A stretch of DNA of 64,000 nt from Bacteroidaceae bacterium. Its GTDB lineage: Bacteria > Bacteroidota > Bacteroidia > Bacteroidales > Bacteroidaceae. Under the pieces are notes generated by a model. That model worked only from the letters and a program-made list of their open reading frames with translations. It did not search any database and was not told the DNA's origin. A program made the translations under genes and the position numbers. Shown here piece after piece: positions 8,698 through 18,657 of this stretch (positions are counted from its first letter, which is position 1; each line of letters starts with the position of its first letter). The DNA is taken from NCBI GenBank assembly GCA_017965425.1, contig JAGCPY010000033.1, positions 1 to 64,000 on the forward strand. The letters are read 5' to 3'.

Positions 8698-10055
8698 AGG
8701 AGATCTGGCAGTTGGTGGAGACGGGTGCTGTTGGAACCTTTGATGAGGATGAGGCTGCCGTGAGGCGGGTTGGTGGCAAGCACTTCCTTGACGGCTTCCA
8801 CGTCGGGATAGGTTTCCCATTGGACATGCTCCGGATGAGGCATCTTTGACACGGCATCCTTGAAAGCACTGCCCACAAACCATGCTGTACGTACATCGCT
8901 GCCAATAACCTCGGAGATTACACGCATGTGTGCTTCCTCGCTGGCGGTACCCAGTTCCTTCATGTCGCCGAGGATGACCATCTTCTGGGGATGGGTGATG
9001 TGGCGGAAGTTCTCAAGTGCCACCAGCATGGATGTGTAGTTGGCATTGTAGGCATCGATAATTAGTTCGTTGGTTGCCGTTTCCCTGTATTCAGAACGTC
9101 CGAGACTGGGCTGGTATTCGGCCAAGGCCTTACTGATGTCGTGGGAAGGGATGCCGAAATGAGTGCCTACGCAGATGGCGGCCATGATGTTGTCCAAATT
9201 GTAGTCGCCAATCAAATGGGTCGCCACATCTTCACAGACAGTTCCGGCGTGATTCTGCCATTGCACGTGGACAAAGGGGGTGCAATCTGTGACATGGCCA
9301 TGCACAATGGCTGTGGTTTGGGACGAATTCTTGGTGTGGGTATAGCCAATGCATTTGTCGGATTGTCCGTCGATATCGCGTTGTTCCATCATTTCCATCA
9401 AGTCCTTGTCGCAGGTGTTGATGAACAGATGTGCCTTTCTTTTTCGGCTCAGATAATCGTAGAGTTCTCCCTTAGTGTTCTTGACGCCTTCAAAAGAACC
9501 GAAACCTTCGAGGTGAGCCCGACCTACATTGGTGATGAGGCCGTAGTCGGGTTGTACAATCTTCGTGAGAAAAGCAATTTCGCCTGGATGATTGGCACCC
9601 GTTTCGATGACGGCTATATCATGTGTTCCCGGCCTCAAGCGGAGAAGTGTTAAGGGAACGCCGATGTGATTGTTGAGGTTGCCTTGAGTATAAAGCACAT
9701 TGAACTGTGTCCCCAGCACTTTCGCTATCAGTTCTTTTGTGGTAGTCTTGCCGTTGGTTCCAGTGATTTGCAGCACAGGCCCCTTGAATTGTTGGCGATG
9801 ATGTGCAGCCAGCTGTTGCAGTGCTGTCAACACATCGTCAACCAACAAGTAACGATCATCACCTGCGGGTATGACTGACGGGTCATCTACCACGGCTGCG
9901 GCAGCACCTGCTTCCAAAGCTTTCGCGGCAAAACGATTGCCGTCGAACGAGTCGCCTTTCAAGGCAAAAAACAAGCTCCCTTCAGGACAATGGCGACTGT
10001 CTGTCGTCACTTCGGGATGTACCTTATATATTTTATATAATAAGCCCTTTTCCAT
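8694..10055 (-). CDS. murF: UDP-N-acetylmuramoyl-tripeptide--D-alanyl-D-alanine ligase
   Basis: A Mur ligase of about 453 residues that adds D-Ala-D-Ala to the peptidoglycan precursor in the cytoplasm. Visible signatures are VTTDSRHCPEGSLFFALKG at the N-terminus, the ATP loop TGTNGKTTTKELI, ETGANHPGEI, and the C-terminal DAYNANYTSM and GDMKELG. Two starts are possible (10070 and 10055). The -7 box at 10079-10086 predicts transcription from about 10072, which makes 10055 (MEKGLLYKIY) the better choice. The final residues overlap the pdxB start. Confidence 0.93.
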   Translation of the reverse strand: MEKGLLYKIYKVHPEVTTDSRHCPEGSLFFALKGDSFDGNRFAAKALEAGAAAAVVDDPSVIPAGDDRYLLVDDVLTALQQLAAHHRQQFKGPVLQITGTNGKTTTKELIAKVLGTQFNVLYTQGNLNNHIGVPLTLLRLRPGTHDIAVIETGANHPGEIAFLTKIVQPDYGLITNVGRAHLEGFGSFEGVKNTKGELYDYLSRKRKAHLFINTCDKDLMEMMEQRDIDGQSDKCIGYTHTKNSSQTTAIVHGHVTDCTPFVHVQWQNHAGTVCEDVATHLIGDYNLDNIMAAICVGTHFGIPSHDISKALAEYQPSLGRSEYRETATNELIIDAYNANYTSMLVALENFRHITHPQKMVILGDMKELGTASEEAHMRVISEVIGSDVRTAWFVGSAFKDAVSKMPHPEHVQWETYPDVEAVKEVLATNPPHGSLILIKGSNSTRLHQLPDLL

Positions 10056-10078
10056 AGCTCTAAACTTCAAATCGGCGA

Positions 10079-10086
10079 CAAAAGTA
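10079..10086 (-). promoter_or_regulatory. -7 promoter box for murF-pdxB (TACTTTTG)
   Basis: CAAAAGTA on the plus strand reads TACTTTTG on the minus strand, a TAnnTTTG match 24 bp upstream of the chosen murF start. The -33 box is not obvious. Confidence 0.5.
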
Positions 10087-10152
10087 CAGAAAAAACGTGA
10101 TGCTTTACCCCCTTTCTGTAAAAAATATCAAAATAGTTGTTCTTTTTCTGTC

Positions 10153-10180
10153 TTTGCGTCGCAAAAAATAAGTATCTTTG
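10153..10180 (+). promoter_or_regulatory. Promoter of folP-cdaA
   Basis: TTTG at 10153-10156 is followed after 16 bp by TATCTTTG at 10173-10180, close to the Bacteroidota consensus. It places the transcript start about 10 nt before the GTG start at 10198 and rules out the long upstream open frame as folP N-terminus. Confidence 0.65.
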
Positions 10181-10197
10181 CGCCAAAATATGAAAGA

Positions 10198-11037
10198 GTG
10201 ACTATTAACCTTCGTGGACAGTTGCGGGATGTGAGCCGACCGATGGTCATGGGCATCCTGAACGTTACTCCCGACTCCTTCTACGCTAACAGCCGTATGG
10301 AGAATGAGGAGGCCATCTGTCGGCGTGTCGGTGACATCCTGTTAGAGGGAGGTGACATTATTGATGTAGGAGCCTATAGTTCCCGCCCGGGAGCAGCCGA
10401 TGTCAGCGAAGATGAAGAGATGCGGCGTCTTGCCAAAGCGCTTGATATTATCCGTCGTCATCATCCAGAAGCACTCGTCAGCATTGACACGTTCCGGGCT
10501 TCGGTGGCACGTCGTTGTGTGGAAGAGTTCAATGCCGACATCATTAACGACATTTCAGGGGGGCAGTTGGACGAGGAAATGTTTCAAACGGTAGCCGCTT
10601 TGCGAGTGCCTTATATTCTCATGCACATGCTTGGTACACCACAGACCATGCAGCAGGCACCACACTATGAGCATCTGTTGGCTGAGGTGGCTCAGTATTT
10701 TGCCTTTCGGCTTCAGCGGTTGCATGAAGAAGGTGTTGCCGATGTCATCCTTGATCCTGGTTTTGGATTTGGCAAGACGTTGGAGCATAACTATGATCTG
10801 CTGCGACATCTCGGTGATCTCGTTGGCCTGTTCCCAGACAACGCTTTCCTCGTCGGTGTGTCACGGAAATCCATGATTTATCAGTTGCTGGATATTTCTC
10901 CCGAAGAAGCTCTCAACGGCACTACGGTTCTCCATACGATAGCCCTTCAAGCGGGTGCCCGCATCCTGCGCGTTCATGACGTGAAAGCCGCTGTGGAAAC
11001 CATCCGTATTTGGCAGGCAGTACAAACTAAAATGTAA
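10198..11037 (+). CDS. folP: Dihydropteroate synthase
   Basis: The 279-residue enzyme condenses p-aminobenzoate with the pterin diphosphate in folate synthesis and is the target of sulfonamides. Signature motifs are GILNVTPDSFY near the N-terminus, DVGAYSSRPGA, SIDTFRASVA, INDISGG, LDPGFGFGKT, and the C-terminal RVHDVKA. The open frame runs upstream to 9871, but those codons lie antisense to murF and upstream of the promoter. A GTG start at 10198 gives the family N-terminus TINLRGQLRDVSRP. It is followed after 22 bp by cdaA, a pairing seen widely in Bacteroidota. Confidence 0.93.
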   Translation: MTINLRGQLRDVSRPMVMGILNVTPDSFYANSRMENEEAICRRVGDILLEGGDIIDVGAYSSRPGAADVSEDEEMRRLAKALDIIRRHHPEALVSIDTFRASVARRCVEEFNADIINDISGGQLDEEMFQTVAALRVPYILMHMLGTPQTMQQAPHYEHLLAEVAQYFAFRLQRLHEEGVADVILDPGFGFGKTLEHNYDLLRHLGDLVGLFPDNAFLVGVSRKSMIYQLLDISPEEALNGTTVLHTIALQAGARILRVHDVKAAVETIRIWQAVQTKM

Positions 11038-11059
11038 ATGGTATAATCGCAATAACACT

Positions 11060-11827
11060 GTGTTCTTCTCGTTAGGTCTCAAAGATATATTGGATATTCT
11101 GCTGGTGGCTGTTCTGTTGTACTACAGCTATCGGATGATGAAAGAATCACGTTCGCTGAATATTTTCTTTGGCGTACTTATCTTCATTGTCTTGTGGCTC
11201 TTTGTATCCCAAATTCTGGAGATGAAACTGCTGGGAACCTTGTTGGATCGTATTGTCAGCGTGGGTGCCATCGCGTTGTTGATTCTGTTTCAGGATGAAA
11301 TCCGCAAGTTCTTTTATACTATTGGCACTCATGAGCGGGTACGTGCTGCCATTCGTTTTTTCAGTGGTGAGGAGAAACAAACCCATACACGTGAGGACAT
11401 TATCCCCATCGTCATGGCTTGTCTGTCTATGTCCAAGCAGAAGGTAGGGGCGCTGATTGTCATGCAACGTTCCTTGCCTTTAAACGACTTCATCCGGTCG
11501 GGTGAGTTCATCGATGCGAAAATCAGTCAGCGTCTTATTGAAAACATCTTCTTCAAGAATTCTCCTCTGCATGACGGAGGAATGATAATCAGTCATAAAC
11601 GCATTACTGCCGCAGGCTGTATCCTGCCTGTAGCTCATGATATGAGTATGCCAAAGGAACTTGGCCTTCGCCATCGTGCTGCATTGGGCGTCTCACAAGA
11701 AACCGATGCTCTGGCGATTGTGGTCAGTGAGGAAACTGGCAATATCTCCATAGCCTTCCGTGGCTCTTTCCAACTGCGGGTGAGTGCCGAGGACTTGGAG
11801 CGTATCCTAACAGAAGACGCGTTTTAG
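11060..11827 (+). CDS. cdaA: Diadenylate cyclase (c-di-AMP synthase, CdaA family)
   Basis: The 255-residue membrane enzyme makes the second messenger c-di-AMP from two ATP. Three N-terminal hydrophobic helices (about residues 10-85) precede a DisA_N catalytic domain with the LHDGGMII motif (about 170) and GLRHRAALG (about 205), both needed for nucleotide binding and catalysis. The start is a GTG at 11060; an ATG at 11038 is followed immediately by a stop. It lies downstream of folP, presumably co-transcribed. No c-di-AMP phosphodiesterase is visible nearby. Confidence 0.92.
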   Translation: MFFSLGLKDILDILLVAVLLYYSYRMMKESRSLNIFFGVLIFIVLWLFVSQILEMKLLGTLLDRIVSVGAIALLILFQDEIRKFFYTIGTHERVRAAIRFFSGEEKQTHTREDIIPIVMACLSMSKQKVGALIVMQRSLPLNDFIRSGEFIDAKISQRLIENIFFKNSPLHDGGMIISHKRITAAGCILPVAHDMSMPKELGLRHRAALGVSQETDALAIVVSEETGNISIAFRGSFQLRVSAEDLERILTEDAF

Positions 11828-11913
11828 GTATCTTCCCTGTCATTTTTCTGCATGAATAAAGTGAGTAAAGAAATAGATTCAACTTTTGCAGGTATGTTGA
11901 CACAGGTATATAG

Positions 11914-12016
11914 CGGCCTGCGCTCGGCCCAAAGGGACGCTCCACACTTGGAGAAAGGCCAACAAACCCAAAGCCCAAGGCGATTCCGGGCTATGAGAAG
12001 ACTGCCCTTTCAGGGC
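11914..12016. repeat. Probable degenerate repetitive extragenic palindromic region
   Basis: The 250-bp gap before the transporter gene holds short GC-rich hairpins that resemble Bacteroidales interspersed repeats: GGCCTGCGCTCGGCC (914-928), GCCC/GGGC arms at 11973-11991, and GCCCTTTCAGGGC at 12004-12016. No coding potential was seen. Identification as a REP-like relic is by appearance only. Confidence 0.4.
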
Positions 12017-12077
12017 GATAAGGCAACTGGCGAAAGTTGAAAGATTGAAATAATGTAATAATATATATTGCTTTATT

Positions 12078-14129
12078 ATGAAAGACAAACAAATTGCAAA
12101 AGATGCAAATCTCCATTCTGCTGAAAAAGACGGGATGAGGGTGAGTCTTCCTGACAATGCCTTCAGAGAATTGAAGGAGGGCGAAATCTATGAGCCGTTG
12201 ATGTGTGCAGACAGGGATTATCCCGAGGTGAACGTGTGGAGTGTCGCCTGGGGCATTCTCATGGCCGTGTTGTTTTCGGCAGCCGCAGCTTATCTTGGCT
12301 TGAAGGTGGGGCAGGTTTTTGAGGCAGCTATTCCTATAGCAATCATTGCTGTGGGCGTCTCCACGGTGGCTAAACGCAAAGGGGCGTTAGGTGAGAATGT
12401 GATTATTCAGAGTATCGGAGCTTGTTCGGGAAGTGTGGTGGCTGGAGCCATCTTCACTTTGCCGGCATTGTATATCCTTCAAGCCAAGTACCCTGAAATG
12501 AGTGCTGACTTCCTGAGCATTTTTCTCAGTTCCCTGCTTGGCGGAATCCTTGGCATTCTGTTTATGATTCCTTTTAGGAAGTACTTTGTTAAGGACATGC
12601 ATGGCAAATATCCGTTTCCTGAAGCAACAGCTACGACACAGGTGCTGGTGAGTGGACAAAAGGGCGGCGGTGATGCCAAACCTCTTCTCATAGCAGGGCT
12701 TGTTGGTGGATTGTACGATTTTGTCGTAGCCACCTTCGGCTGGTGGAATGAAAACTTCACCACTCGCGTTGTCGGTTGGGGTGAAACGTTGGCTGATAAA
12801 GCAAAACTTGTTTTCAAGGTCAATACGGGGGCTGCTGTTCTTGGATTAGGTTATATTGTGGGACTGAAATATGCGGCAATCATAACAATCGGTTCCCTTT
12901 CTGTCTGGTGGCTTATTGTTCCAGGTATGGCTTTGCTGTTTCCAGACACAGTGCTGAATCAATGGGATCCCAGTATTACAACAGCTGTAGGTGAGATGAG
13001 TCCCGAACAAATTTTCCGTGCTTACGGAAAAAGCATCGGAATCGGTGGCATTGCCATGGCAGGACTCATTGGCATCTGGAAGAGCCGGGGGATTATTTTG
13101 GAGGCCGTGAAGCGGTTGAAACCCAACTCATCCAACGATGCGATGAGTACGATGAGCCCAATAAGTTCTATGGCTATACCGCGCACAGGCCGCGACCTTC
13201 CTTTGAAGATAATAGGCTTTGGAGCCATCGCTACCATCCTTGTCACTTTCCTCTTTTTCTGGTTAGGCGTGATGCAAGGGAATCTGTTGTTTGCCGTGGT
13301 GGGCATTGTGTTGGTGACAGCCATTGCTTTCCTGTTTACGACCGTAGCTGCCAATGCCATTGCCATCGTCGGTTCGAATCCCGTATCTGGCATGACGTTG
13401 ATGACACTCATTCTCGCTTCTGTGGTGATGGTAGCTGTTGGTCTTAATGGTACTGGCGGCATGGTTGCAGCTCTTATCATGGGTGGTGTTGTTTGCACGG
13501 CACTTTCCGTGGCAGGCTCTTTCATTACAGACCTTAAGATTGGTTACTGGCTTGGTACGACACCAGCTAAGCAGGAGACATGGAAGTTCCTCGGTGTGCT
13601 CGTTTCCGCAGCTACTGTTGGAGGCGTGATGATTCTCCTGAATGAAACTTACGATTTTGCTTCTGGTGAACTGGCAGCGCCTCAGGCCAACGCGATGGCA
13701 GCCGTTATCGAACCCCTCATGAGCGGCGTCGGTGCTCCGTGGATCCTTTATGCCATTGGTGCCGTCATAGCCCTTCTCCTTACTTGGTGCGGTGTACCAG
13801 CCTTGGCCTTCGCATTGGGTATGTTCATTCCATTAGAGTTGAATGTCCCACTTGTGGTGGGCGGTGCTATCAACTGGTATGTTACATCACGTTCCCAAAA
13901 TGCTGCCGTGAACACAGCTCGTGGTGAACGTGGCACCCTCCTTGCTAGCGGCTTCATAGCCGGTGGTGCCTTGATGGGGGTAGTTTCTGCTCTTCTCCGC
14001 TTCGTGGGATATAATCCCATTAACGAGTCATGGCTGGCGAATCCGTTCTCTGAAGTCTGCTCCCTTGTCGCCTACGCATTGCTGATTTTCTATCTCGTGC
14101 ATGCATCCTTGAAAGCTTCTCGTTCATGA
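12078..14129 (+). CDS. OPT family oligopeptide transporter
   Basis: A 683-residue integral membrane protein with about 14-16 hydrophobic helices, of the bacterial OPT branch that imports small peptides or metal chelates. The N-terminal GEIYEPLMCADRDYPEVNVWSV segment, the YLGLKVGQVFEAAIPIAI helix and the NAIAIVGSNPVSGMTLM region are typical of the family. Length is as expected. The start ATG at 12078 follows an AT-rich leader. It lies directly upstream of a secreted GH2 enzyme, with a 22-bp gap, so peptide uptake and glycan hydrolysis may be co-expressed; the substrate cannot be read from sequence. Confidence 0.9.
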   Translation: MKDKQIAKDANLHSAEKDGMRVSLPDNAFRELKEGEIYEPLMCADRDYPEVNVWSVAWGILMAVLFSAAAAYLGLKVGQVFEAAIPIAIIAVGVSTVAKRKGALGENVIIQSIGACSGSVVAGAIFTLPALYILQAKYPEMSADFLSIFLSSLLGGILGILFMIPFRKYFVKDMHGKYPFPEATATTQVLVSGQKGGGDAKPLLIAGLVGGLYDFVVATFGWWNENFTTRVVGWGETLADKAKLVFKVNTGAAVLGLGYIVGLKYAAIITIGSLSVWWLIVPGMALLFPDTVLNQWDPSITTAVGEMSPEQIFRAYGKSIGIGGIAMAGLIGIWKSRGIILEAVKRLKPNSSNDAMSTMSPISSMAIPRTGRDLPLKIIGFGAIATILVTFLFFWLGVMQGNLLFAVVGIVLVTAIAFLFTTVAANAIAIVGSNPVSGMTLMTLILASVVMVAVGLNGTGGMVAALIMGGVVCTALSVAGSFITDLKIGYWLGTTPAKQETWKFLGVLVSAATVGGVMILLNETYDFASGELAAPQANAMAAVIEPLMSGVGAPWILYAIGAVIALLLTWCGVPALAFALGMFIPLELNVPLVVGGAINWYVTSRSQNAAVNTARGERGTLLASGFIAGGALMGVVSALLRFVGYNPINESWLANPFSEVCSLVAYALLIFYLVHASLKASRS

Positions 14130-14151
14130 AACCCAAAGAACACAAACAATT

Positions 14152-17100
14152 ATGACGATGAAAACTAAAAACTTATTCATGCTGGCTGTGACTCTGTTGT
14201 TCAGTGTCACTGCTCATGCGGCTGAATGGCAACGTCTTTCGGCTAACCTTATGACACCATGGGGCGAACAGATAGATCCTACACATGTTTGGGAGGAATA
14301 TCCTCGTCCACAATTAGTTCGTCCCGATTGGATGAACCTCAATGGCGTGTGGGGCTATTTCCGTCGCGACAACCGCATTATGCTCACCTATGAGCGTCTT
14401 ACTAATAGATTCAATCAGCGCATCCTCGTTCCTTTTGGTGTAGAATCTGCTCTCTCTGGCATCATGCACACCGATCTCGGCACAGTCGCTAACTCGACGC
14501 TGATGTATCGTCGCACCTTTGAGTTGAGCGAGGCATTCAAGGGCAAGCGAACTCTGTTGCACTTCGGAGCAGTAGATTGGCGCTGTGTGGTTTTTGTCAA
14601 TGGGGAAATGGTGGGACAGCACGATGGAGGCAATGATCCATTCTATTTCGACATCACTAACTACCTGAAGGCCGAAGGTGAACAGGAGTTGCAGGTTGCT
14701 GTCTATGATCCCAGCAATCGAGGTGGGCAACCAAGAGGCAAGCAGACAATCAATCCCGGCAGTATCTGGTACACCAGCTGCAGCGGAATATGGCAGACCG
14801 TTTGGTTGGAACCCGTGAATCCTTCCTATATAGAGCGTTACGAGGTCGTTCCAGATGCTTCCAATGGAACGGTGCGCATCAAGGTCTTTGCCAACGATTC
14901 TTCGTGCAAGTTCTATCTTGTGGCACGTGACGGTGAGACCATTGTCGCCTCGTCGGACAAGGTTCGTGTAGGAGAGGATGTCACCCTGGCCATTCCCGAA
15001 GCCAAGCTATGGTCGCCAGATTCTCCATTCCTATATAACCTTGACATCTATCTTTGTGCAGACAATTGTCAGGAATGCGATCGTGCCCGTGGTTATTTCG
15101 GAATCCGCACACTTACCAAGGGTATGATAGACGGACATCCTGGTTTCTTGCTGAATGGCAAGCCCATTTTCATGTTTGGTCCTTTGGATCAAGGTTGGTG
15201 GCCAGATGGATTGTTGACACCTCCTTCCTATGATGCGATGATTTATGATCTTCAGACCATCAAGAATCTGGGCATGAACATGGTGCGCAAGCATATCAAA
15301 GCCGAAAATGACCTCTGGTATGAATGGTGCGACCGTAATGGTCTCATCGTTTGGCAAGACATGCCTAATGGTAGCGAGGGAGGCAATCTCGGCACTAAGG
15401 AGGAATTACAACATATCTTCTACAACGAGAGCGAACGTATCGTCACTGCCTTGAAACAGCATCCAAGTATCTGTGTATGGATTCCATATAACGAGAGTTG
15501 GGGGCAGGATGCCGATGGCGGTGCTGGTCACACCATGCGTGGATATTTGGTGGTTCGCAATGCAGATGCAGACATGGGGCGCTTGATGAACGCAGCTTCT
15601 GGTTGGCATGATTTTCAAATTGGCGATATCACAGATGCTCATAGCTATCCCTCACCCAATGGTACAGGCAACCCTGGTAACAACCGCGTCAATGTCTGCG
15701 GAGAGTTCGGTGGCATCACATACCTTATTGACGGACATCTTTGGGCTGGTAGTGATATGGTTTACACGTCTGTTGATAACAGCGATGATTACACAGAGCG
15801 ATTCAATCAATATGTCTCTGCATTACAGAGCCTGCAATTGGAGAAGGGCTTGTGGGGAGGCGTTTATACACAGATTACTGACGTGGAACAGGAAGTCAAC
15901 GGTATTCTCACATACGACCGCAAGGCGTTGAAGGTCAATAATGAGCAGCTTGCCTCGATTCGCAGAGAAGTGGAACGTACGATCCATCAGCGCCTGAATG
16001 GTTCCAGAAGCGTTTTGAAGGCGGGCGACATTTCATCCACCGTCTATTGGCGCTACACGACAGACGCTCCTGCAGAAGGCTGGGAACAACCCTCTTTTGA
16101 TGACAGCTCTTGGAAACGTGGTGCAGCAGGATTTGGCGACATCAGTCAGCCAGCAGCAAAAACTCGCACCAAATGGAGCACACCTGAGATTTGGATTCGA
16201 CGCACCTTCCAATTTACGGATTTGGCAGCCGAGGACCTTCAAGATCTTTGCCTGCGTCTTTTCTATGATGAGGACACGGAGGTCTATATTAATGGTGTAC
16301 TGGCAATGAGCATCACTGGCTATAACACCTCCTACCAGCTTTTTGGCATTTCCGAGGCAGCACGTCAAGCCATTCACCTTGAGGGCGACAATGTGATTGC
16401 CATCCACACTTTGCAGACAGGGGGCGGTCAGTATATTGATGCAGGGTTTAGTGTTCGTTCTTTTAAGGATAATAGTGAACTCATTGTTGAGCCGATGGCG
16501 GTGCAGGTATTCCCAAAACCAACCAATGACGGTCGGCGTGCTTACCTCTATTGCTATTCTAAAAACAATGATGACCGCTTATTCTATGCCTATAGCTATG
16601 ATGGTCTTACATGGTATAATCTCTTTGAAGGTAACAGTGTTTTCGGTGGAACAGCAGGTCAGCCTCCTGTGCGTCACCCTTTTCTCTTCAGGCTGGAGAA
16701 TGAAGGTCAATCGACTTTCCATCTCGTTTTCGGAGGTAACGACGATGCTCCTGGCCTATATCATCTAACCTCTTCGGACCTTGCTACGTGGAAACCCTTA
16801 GACGGTCTTGATATGAAGATTGTTGATGCTGATGTGATCGCTCCGGAGATTGCCTTCGATCCTGTGAGCAAGTACTATATTTATTACTGGTCGTCTTTTG
16901 CCAGAGGTCAGTATTCTATTCAATATAGTCGTTCCCTTGATATGCAATCTTTCTCGCGGCCAGCCAGCTATTTCAATCCTGGTTATTCCGCGACGGGCCT
17001 TCATACGTTTCGGGCCACAGACAAGTTCGTAGCTCTCTATACAGATCCCGATGAACATGGTCTTTGTATGGCTAATTGTTCTTATCTCAACCCAACGCGC

Positions 17101-17511
17101 AGCCGCTTTGCAGATTTTACGAGCGTGTTTGAACAGCCTCGTCTCATCATGAATCCTGTTGTTTTTGAATCCTTTGACGATAATGGTTGGCTGCTTCTTG
17201 GTTCTGAGAATGGTGCAATCAAGCTCTTTGGAACTCAAAAAACTAATGCGGCAGATATAAAGTGGTGGGAGTTCCCAACCCAGATTCCTCATTTGCCTTC
17301 TGGAGCCGATGGCGGCAAAGTCCTGGTGGTGTCGCGTGAAGAACTATCTCAACTGCAAAAGACACTCGCGGATGGCATACCTCATGTAACCTCAACTCTG
17401 TATAATGAATCCAACCATTCCATTTACACCCTGCAAGGTACACATGTTTCCAATATGAATCGCAAGGGAATCTATATCACACGTGGAAAGAAAGTGGTGG
17501 TGAAGAATTGA
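14152..17511 (+). CDS. Secreted glycoside hydrolase family 2 enzyme with C-terminal beta-propeller-like region
   Basis: A 1119-residue exported protein with a signal peptide (cleavage near TAHAAEW). It opens with a GH2 sugar-binding domain (WMNLNGVWGYF; residues 30-200), an Ig-like domain and the TIM barrel. The likely acid/base glutamate is in PYNESWG (about 447) and the nucleophile in VCGEFGG (about 518). Residues 630-780 resemble a second jelly-roll (RFYDE-like LRLFYDEDTEVYINGV). About 790-1080 has GH43/GH32-like blade motifs (YCYSKNNDDRLFYAYS, YYIYYWSSFARGQYSIQYS). The end, RKGIYITRGKKVVVKN, matches the sorting-like tail of the 188-4255 product. Specificity is unknown; beta-galactosidase-like annotation would be a guess. 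The start may be the second Met at 14158. Confidence 0.85.
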   Translation: MTMKTKNLFMLAVTLLFSVTAHAAEWQRLSANLMTPWGEQIDPTHVWEEYPRPQLVRPDWMNLNGVWGYFRRDNRIMLTYERLTNRFNQRILVPFGVESALSGIMHTDLGTVANSTLMYRRTFELSEAFKGKRTLLHFGAVDWRCVVFVNGEMVGQHDGGNDPFYFDITNYLKAEGEQELQVAVYDPSNRGGQPRGKQTINPGSIWYTSCSGIWQTVWLEPVNPSYIERYEVVPDASNGTVRIKVFANDSSCKFYLVARDGETIVASSDKVRVGEDVTLAIPEAKLWSPDSPFLYNLDIYLCADNCQECDRARGYFGIRTLTKGMIDGHPGFLLNGKPIFMFGPLDQGWWPDGLLTPPSYDAMIYDLQTIKNLGMNMVRKHIKAENDLWYEWCDRNGLIVWQDMPNGSEGGNLGTKEELQHIFYNESERIVTALKQHPSICVWIPYNESWGQDADGGAGHTMRGYLVVRNADADMGRLMNAASGWHDFQIGDITDAHSYPSPNGTGNPGNNRVNVCGEFGGITYLIDGHLWAGSDMVYTSVDNSDDYTERFNQYVSALQSLQLEKGLWGGVYTQITDVEQEVNGILTYDRKALKVNNEQLASIRREVERTIHQRLNGSRSVLKAGDISSTVYWRYTTDAPAEGWEQPSFDDSSWKRGAAGFGDISQPAAKTRTKWSTPEIWIRRTFQFTDLAAEDLQDLCLRLFYDEDTEVYINGVLAMSITGYNTSYQLFGISEAARQAIHLEGDNVIAIHTLQTGGGQYIDAGFSVRSFKDNSELIVEPMAVQVFPKPTNDGRRAYLYCYSKNNDDRLFYAYSYDGLTWYNLFEGNSVFGGTAGQPPVRHPFLFRLENEGQSTFHLVFGGNDDAPGLYHLTSSDLATWKPLDGLDMKIVDADVIAPEIAFDPVSKYYIYYWSSFARGQYSIQYSRSLDMQSFSRPASYFNPGYSATGLHTFRATDKFVALYTDPDEHGLCMANCSYLNPTRSRFADFTSVFEQPRLIMNPVVFESFDDNGWLLLGSENGAIKLFGTQKTNAADIKWWEFPTQIPHLPSGADGGKVLVVSREELSQLQKTLADGIPHVTSTLYNESNHSIYTLQGTHVSNMNRKGIYITRGKKVVVKN

Positions 17512-17553
17512 TTTATTTATAAATAGAACATATTAGTTAAACAGTAGATCAAG

Positions 17554-18555
17554 ATGACATTGATTGAAAAGATTATTGCACGTGCGCAGTCTAATCGTCA
17601 GCGTATCGTGCTGCCCGAAGCCGAAGAAGAGCGTACGCTCATCGCGGCTGACAAGGCTCTGGCCAATAAGTTGGCCGACATCATCCTTATTGGTAACCCT
17701 GACAAGGTTCACACACTGGCCAAGCAACACGGCCTCACACACATCGGGGAGGCGACTCTCATTGACCCCGAGAATTACGAGCGTAGTGAGGAACTGGCCC
17801 AATTGCTCTGTGAGCTTCGCAAGAGCAAGGGAATGACCATTGAGCAGGCCCGCACTCTCGTTAAGAACCCACTCTACCTTGGTTGCATGATTATCAAGAC
17901 AGAAGGTGCGGACGGGCAAATCAGCGGTGCACTAAGTACCACTGGCGAGACCCTTCGTCCTGCCCTCCAGATTATCAAATGTTCACCGGGCATCACCTGT
18001 GTCAGCGGAGCCATGCTTCTGATTACCGACAAGCCGGAGTATGGTGAAGATGGTGTCCTCGTCGTAGGTGATGTAGCCGTTACGCCTATGCCAGATGCCG
18101 ACCAACTTGCACAGATTGCTGTCTGCACTGCTCAGACAGCAAAGAGCGTGGCAGGCTTTGAAGACCCGCGTGTGGCCATGCTCAGTTTCTCCACCAAGGG
18201 CAGTGCCAAGCACGAAGTGGTAGATAAGGTTGTGGAAGCTACCCGACTGGCGAAGGAGCGTTGTCCCGAACTGAAGGTGGACGGTGAGTTGCAGGCCGAT
18301 GCCGCCCTTGTTCCCAGTGTGGGCGAGAAGAAGGCTCCTGGCAGCGCTATTGCCGGACACGCCAATGTTCTCGTCTATCCGAATCTTGAAGTGGGAAACA
18401 TCAGTTACAAACTTGTACAGCGTCTGGCTGGTGCCATTGCTATTGGCCCTATTCTTCAGGGAATTGCACGTCCCGTCAACGACCTCAGCCGCGGCTGCTC
18501 TGTCGATGACATTTACTACTTAATCGCTATAACGGCCTGTCAGGCGATGAAGTAG
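17554..18555 (+). CDS. pta: Phosphate acetyltransferase
   Basis: The 333-residue enzyme converts acetyl-CoA and phosphate to acetyl phosphate and CoA, the first half of the acetate-producing ATP pathway. It is the short form with only the PTA_PTB catalytic domain (RIVLPEAEEERTL at the start, GCMIIKTEGADGQISGA, and the C-terminal NDLSRGCSVDDIYYL). Length is normal for this form. It is followed by ackA after 144 bp, the standard pta-ackA pair. Confidence 0.96.
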   Translation: MTLIEKIIARAQSNRQRIVLPEAEEERTLIAADKALANKLADIILIGNPDKVHTLAKQHGLTHIGEATLIDPENYERSEELAQLLCELRKSKGMTIEQARTLVKNPLYLGCMIIKTEGADGQISGALSTTGETLRPALQIIKCSPGITCVSGAMLLITDKPEYGEDGVLVVGDVAVTPMPDADQLAQIAVCTAQTAKSVAGFEDPRVAMLSFSTKGSAKHEVVDKVVEATRLAKERCPELKVDGELQADAALVPSVGEKKAPGSAIAGHANVLVYPNLEVGNISYKLVQRLAGAIAIGPILQGIARPVNDLSRGCSVDDIYYLIAITACQAMK

Positions 18556-18657
18556 CTTCACCCTCTATCTCTCTCCGACAGGCGAGGAGTGTATATAATA
18601 AAAACTGTAACCAATAATCATTTTTAAATAAATACTCAACCCCCATTAGGTAATTCT

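Noticed and set aside
9871-10197. N-terminal extension of folP
   Set aside because: The extension is antisense to murF and upstream of a good promoter at 10153-10180, and homologues start near the GTG at 10198.
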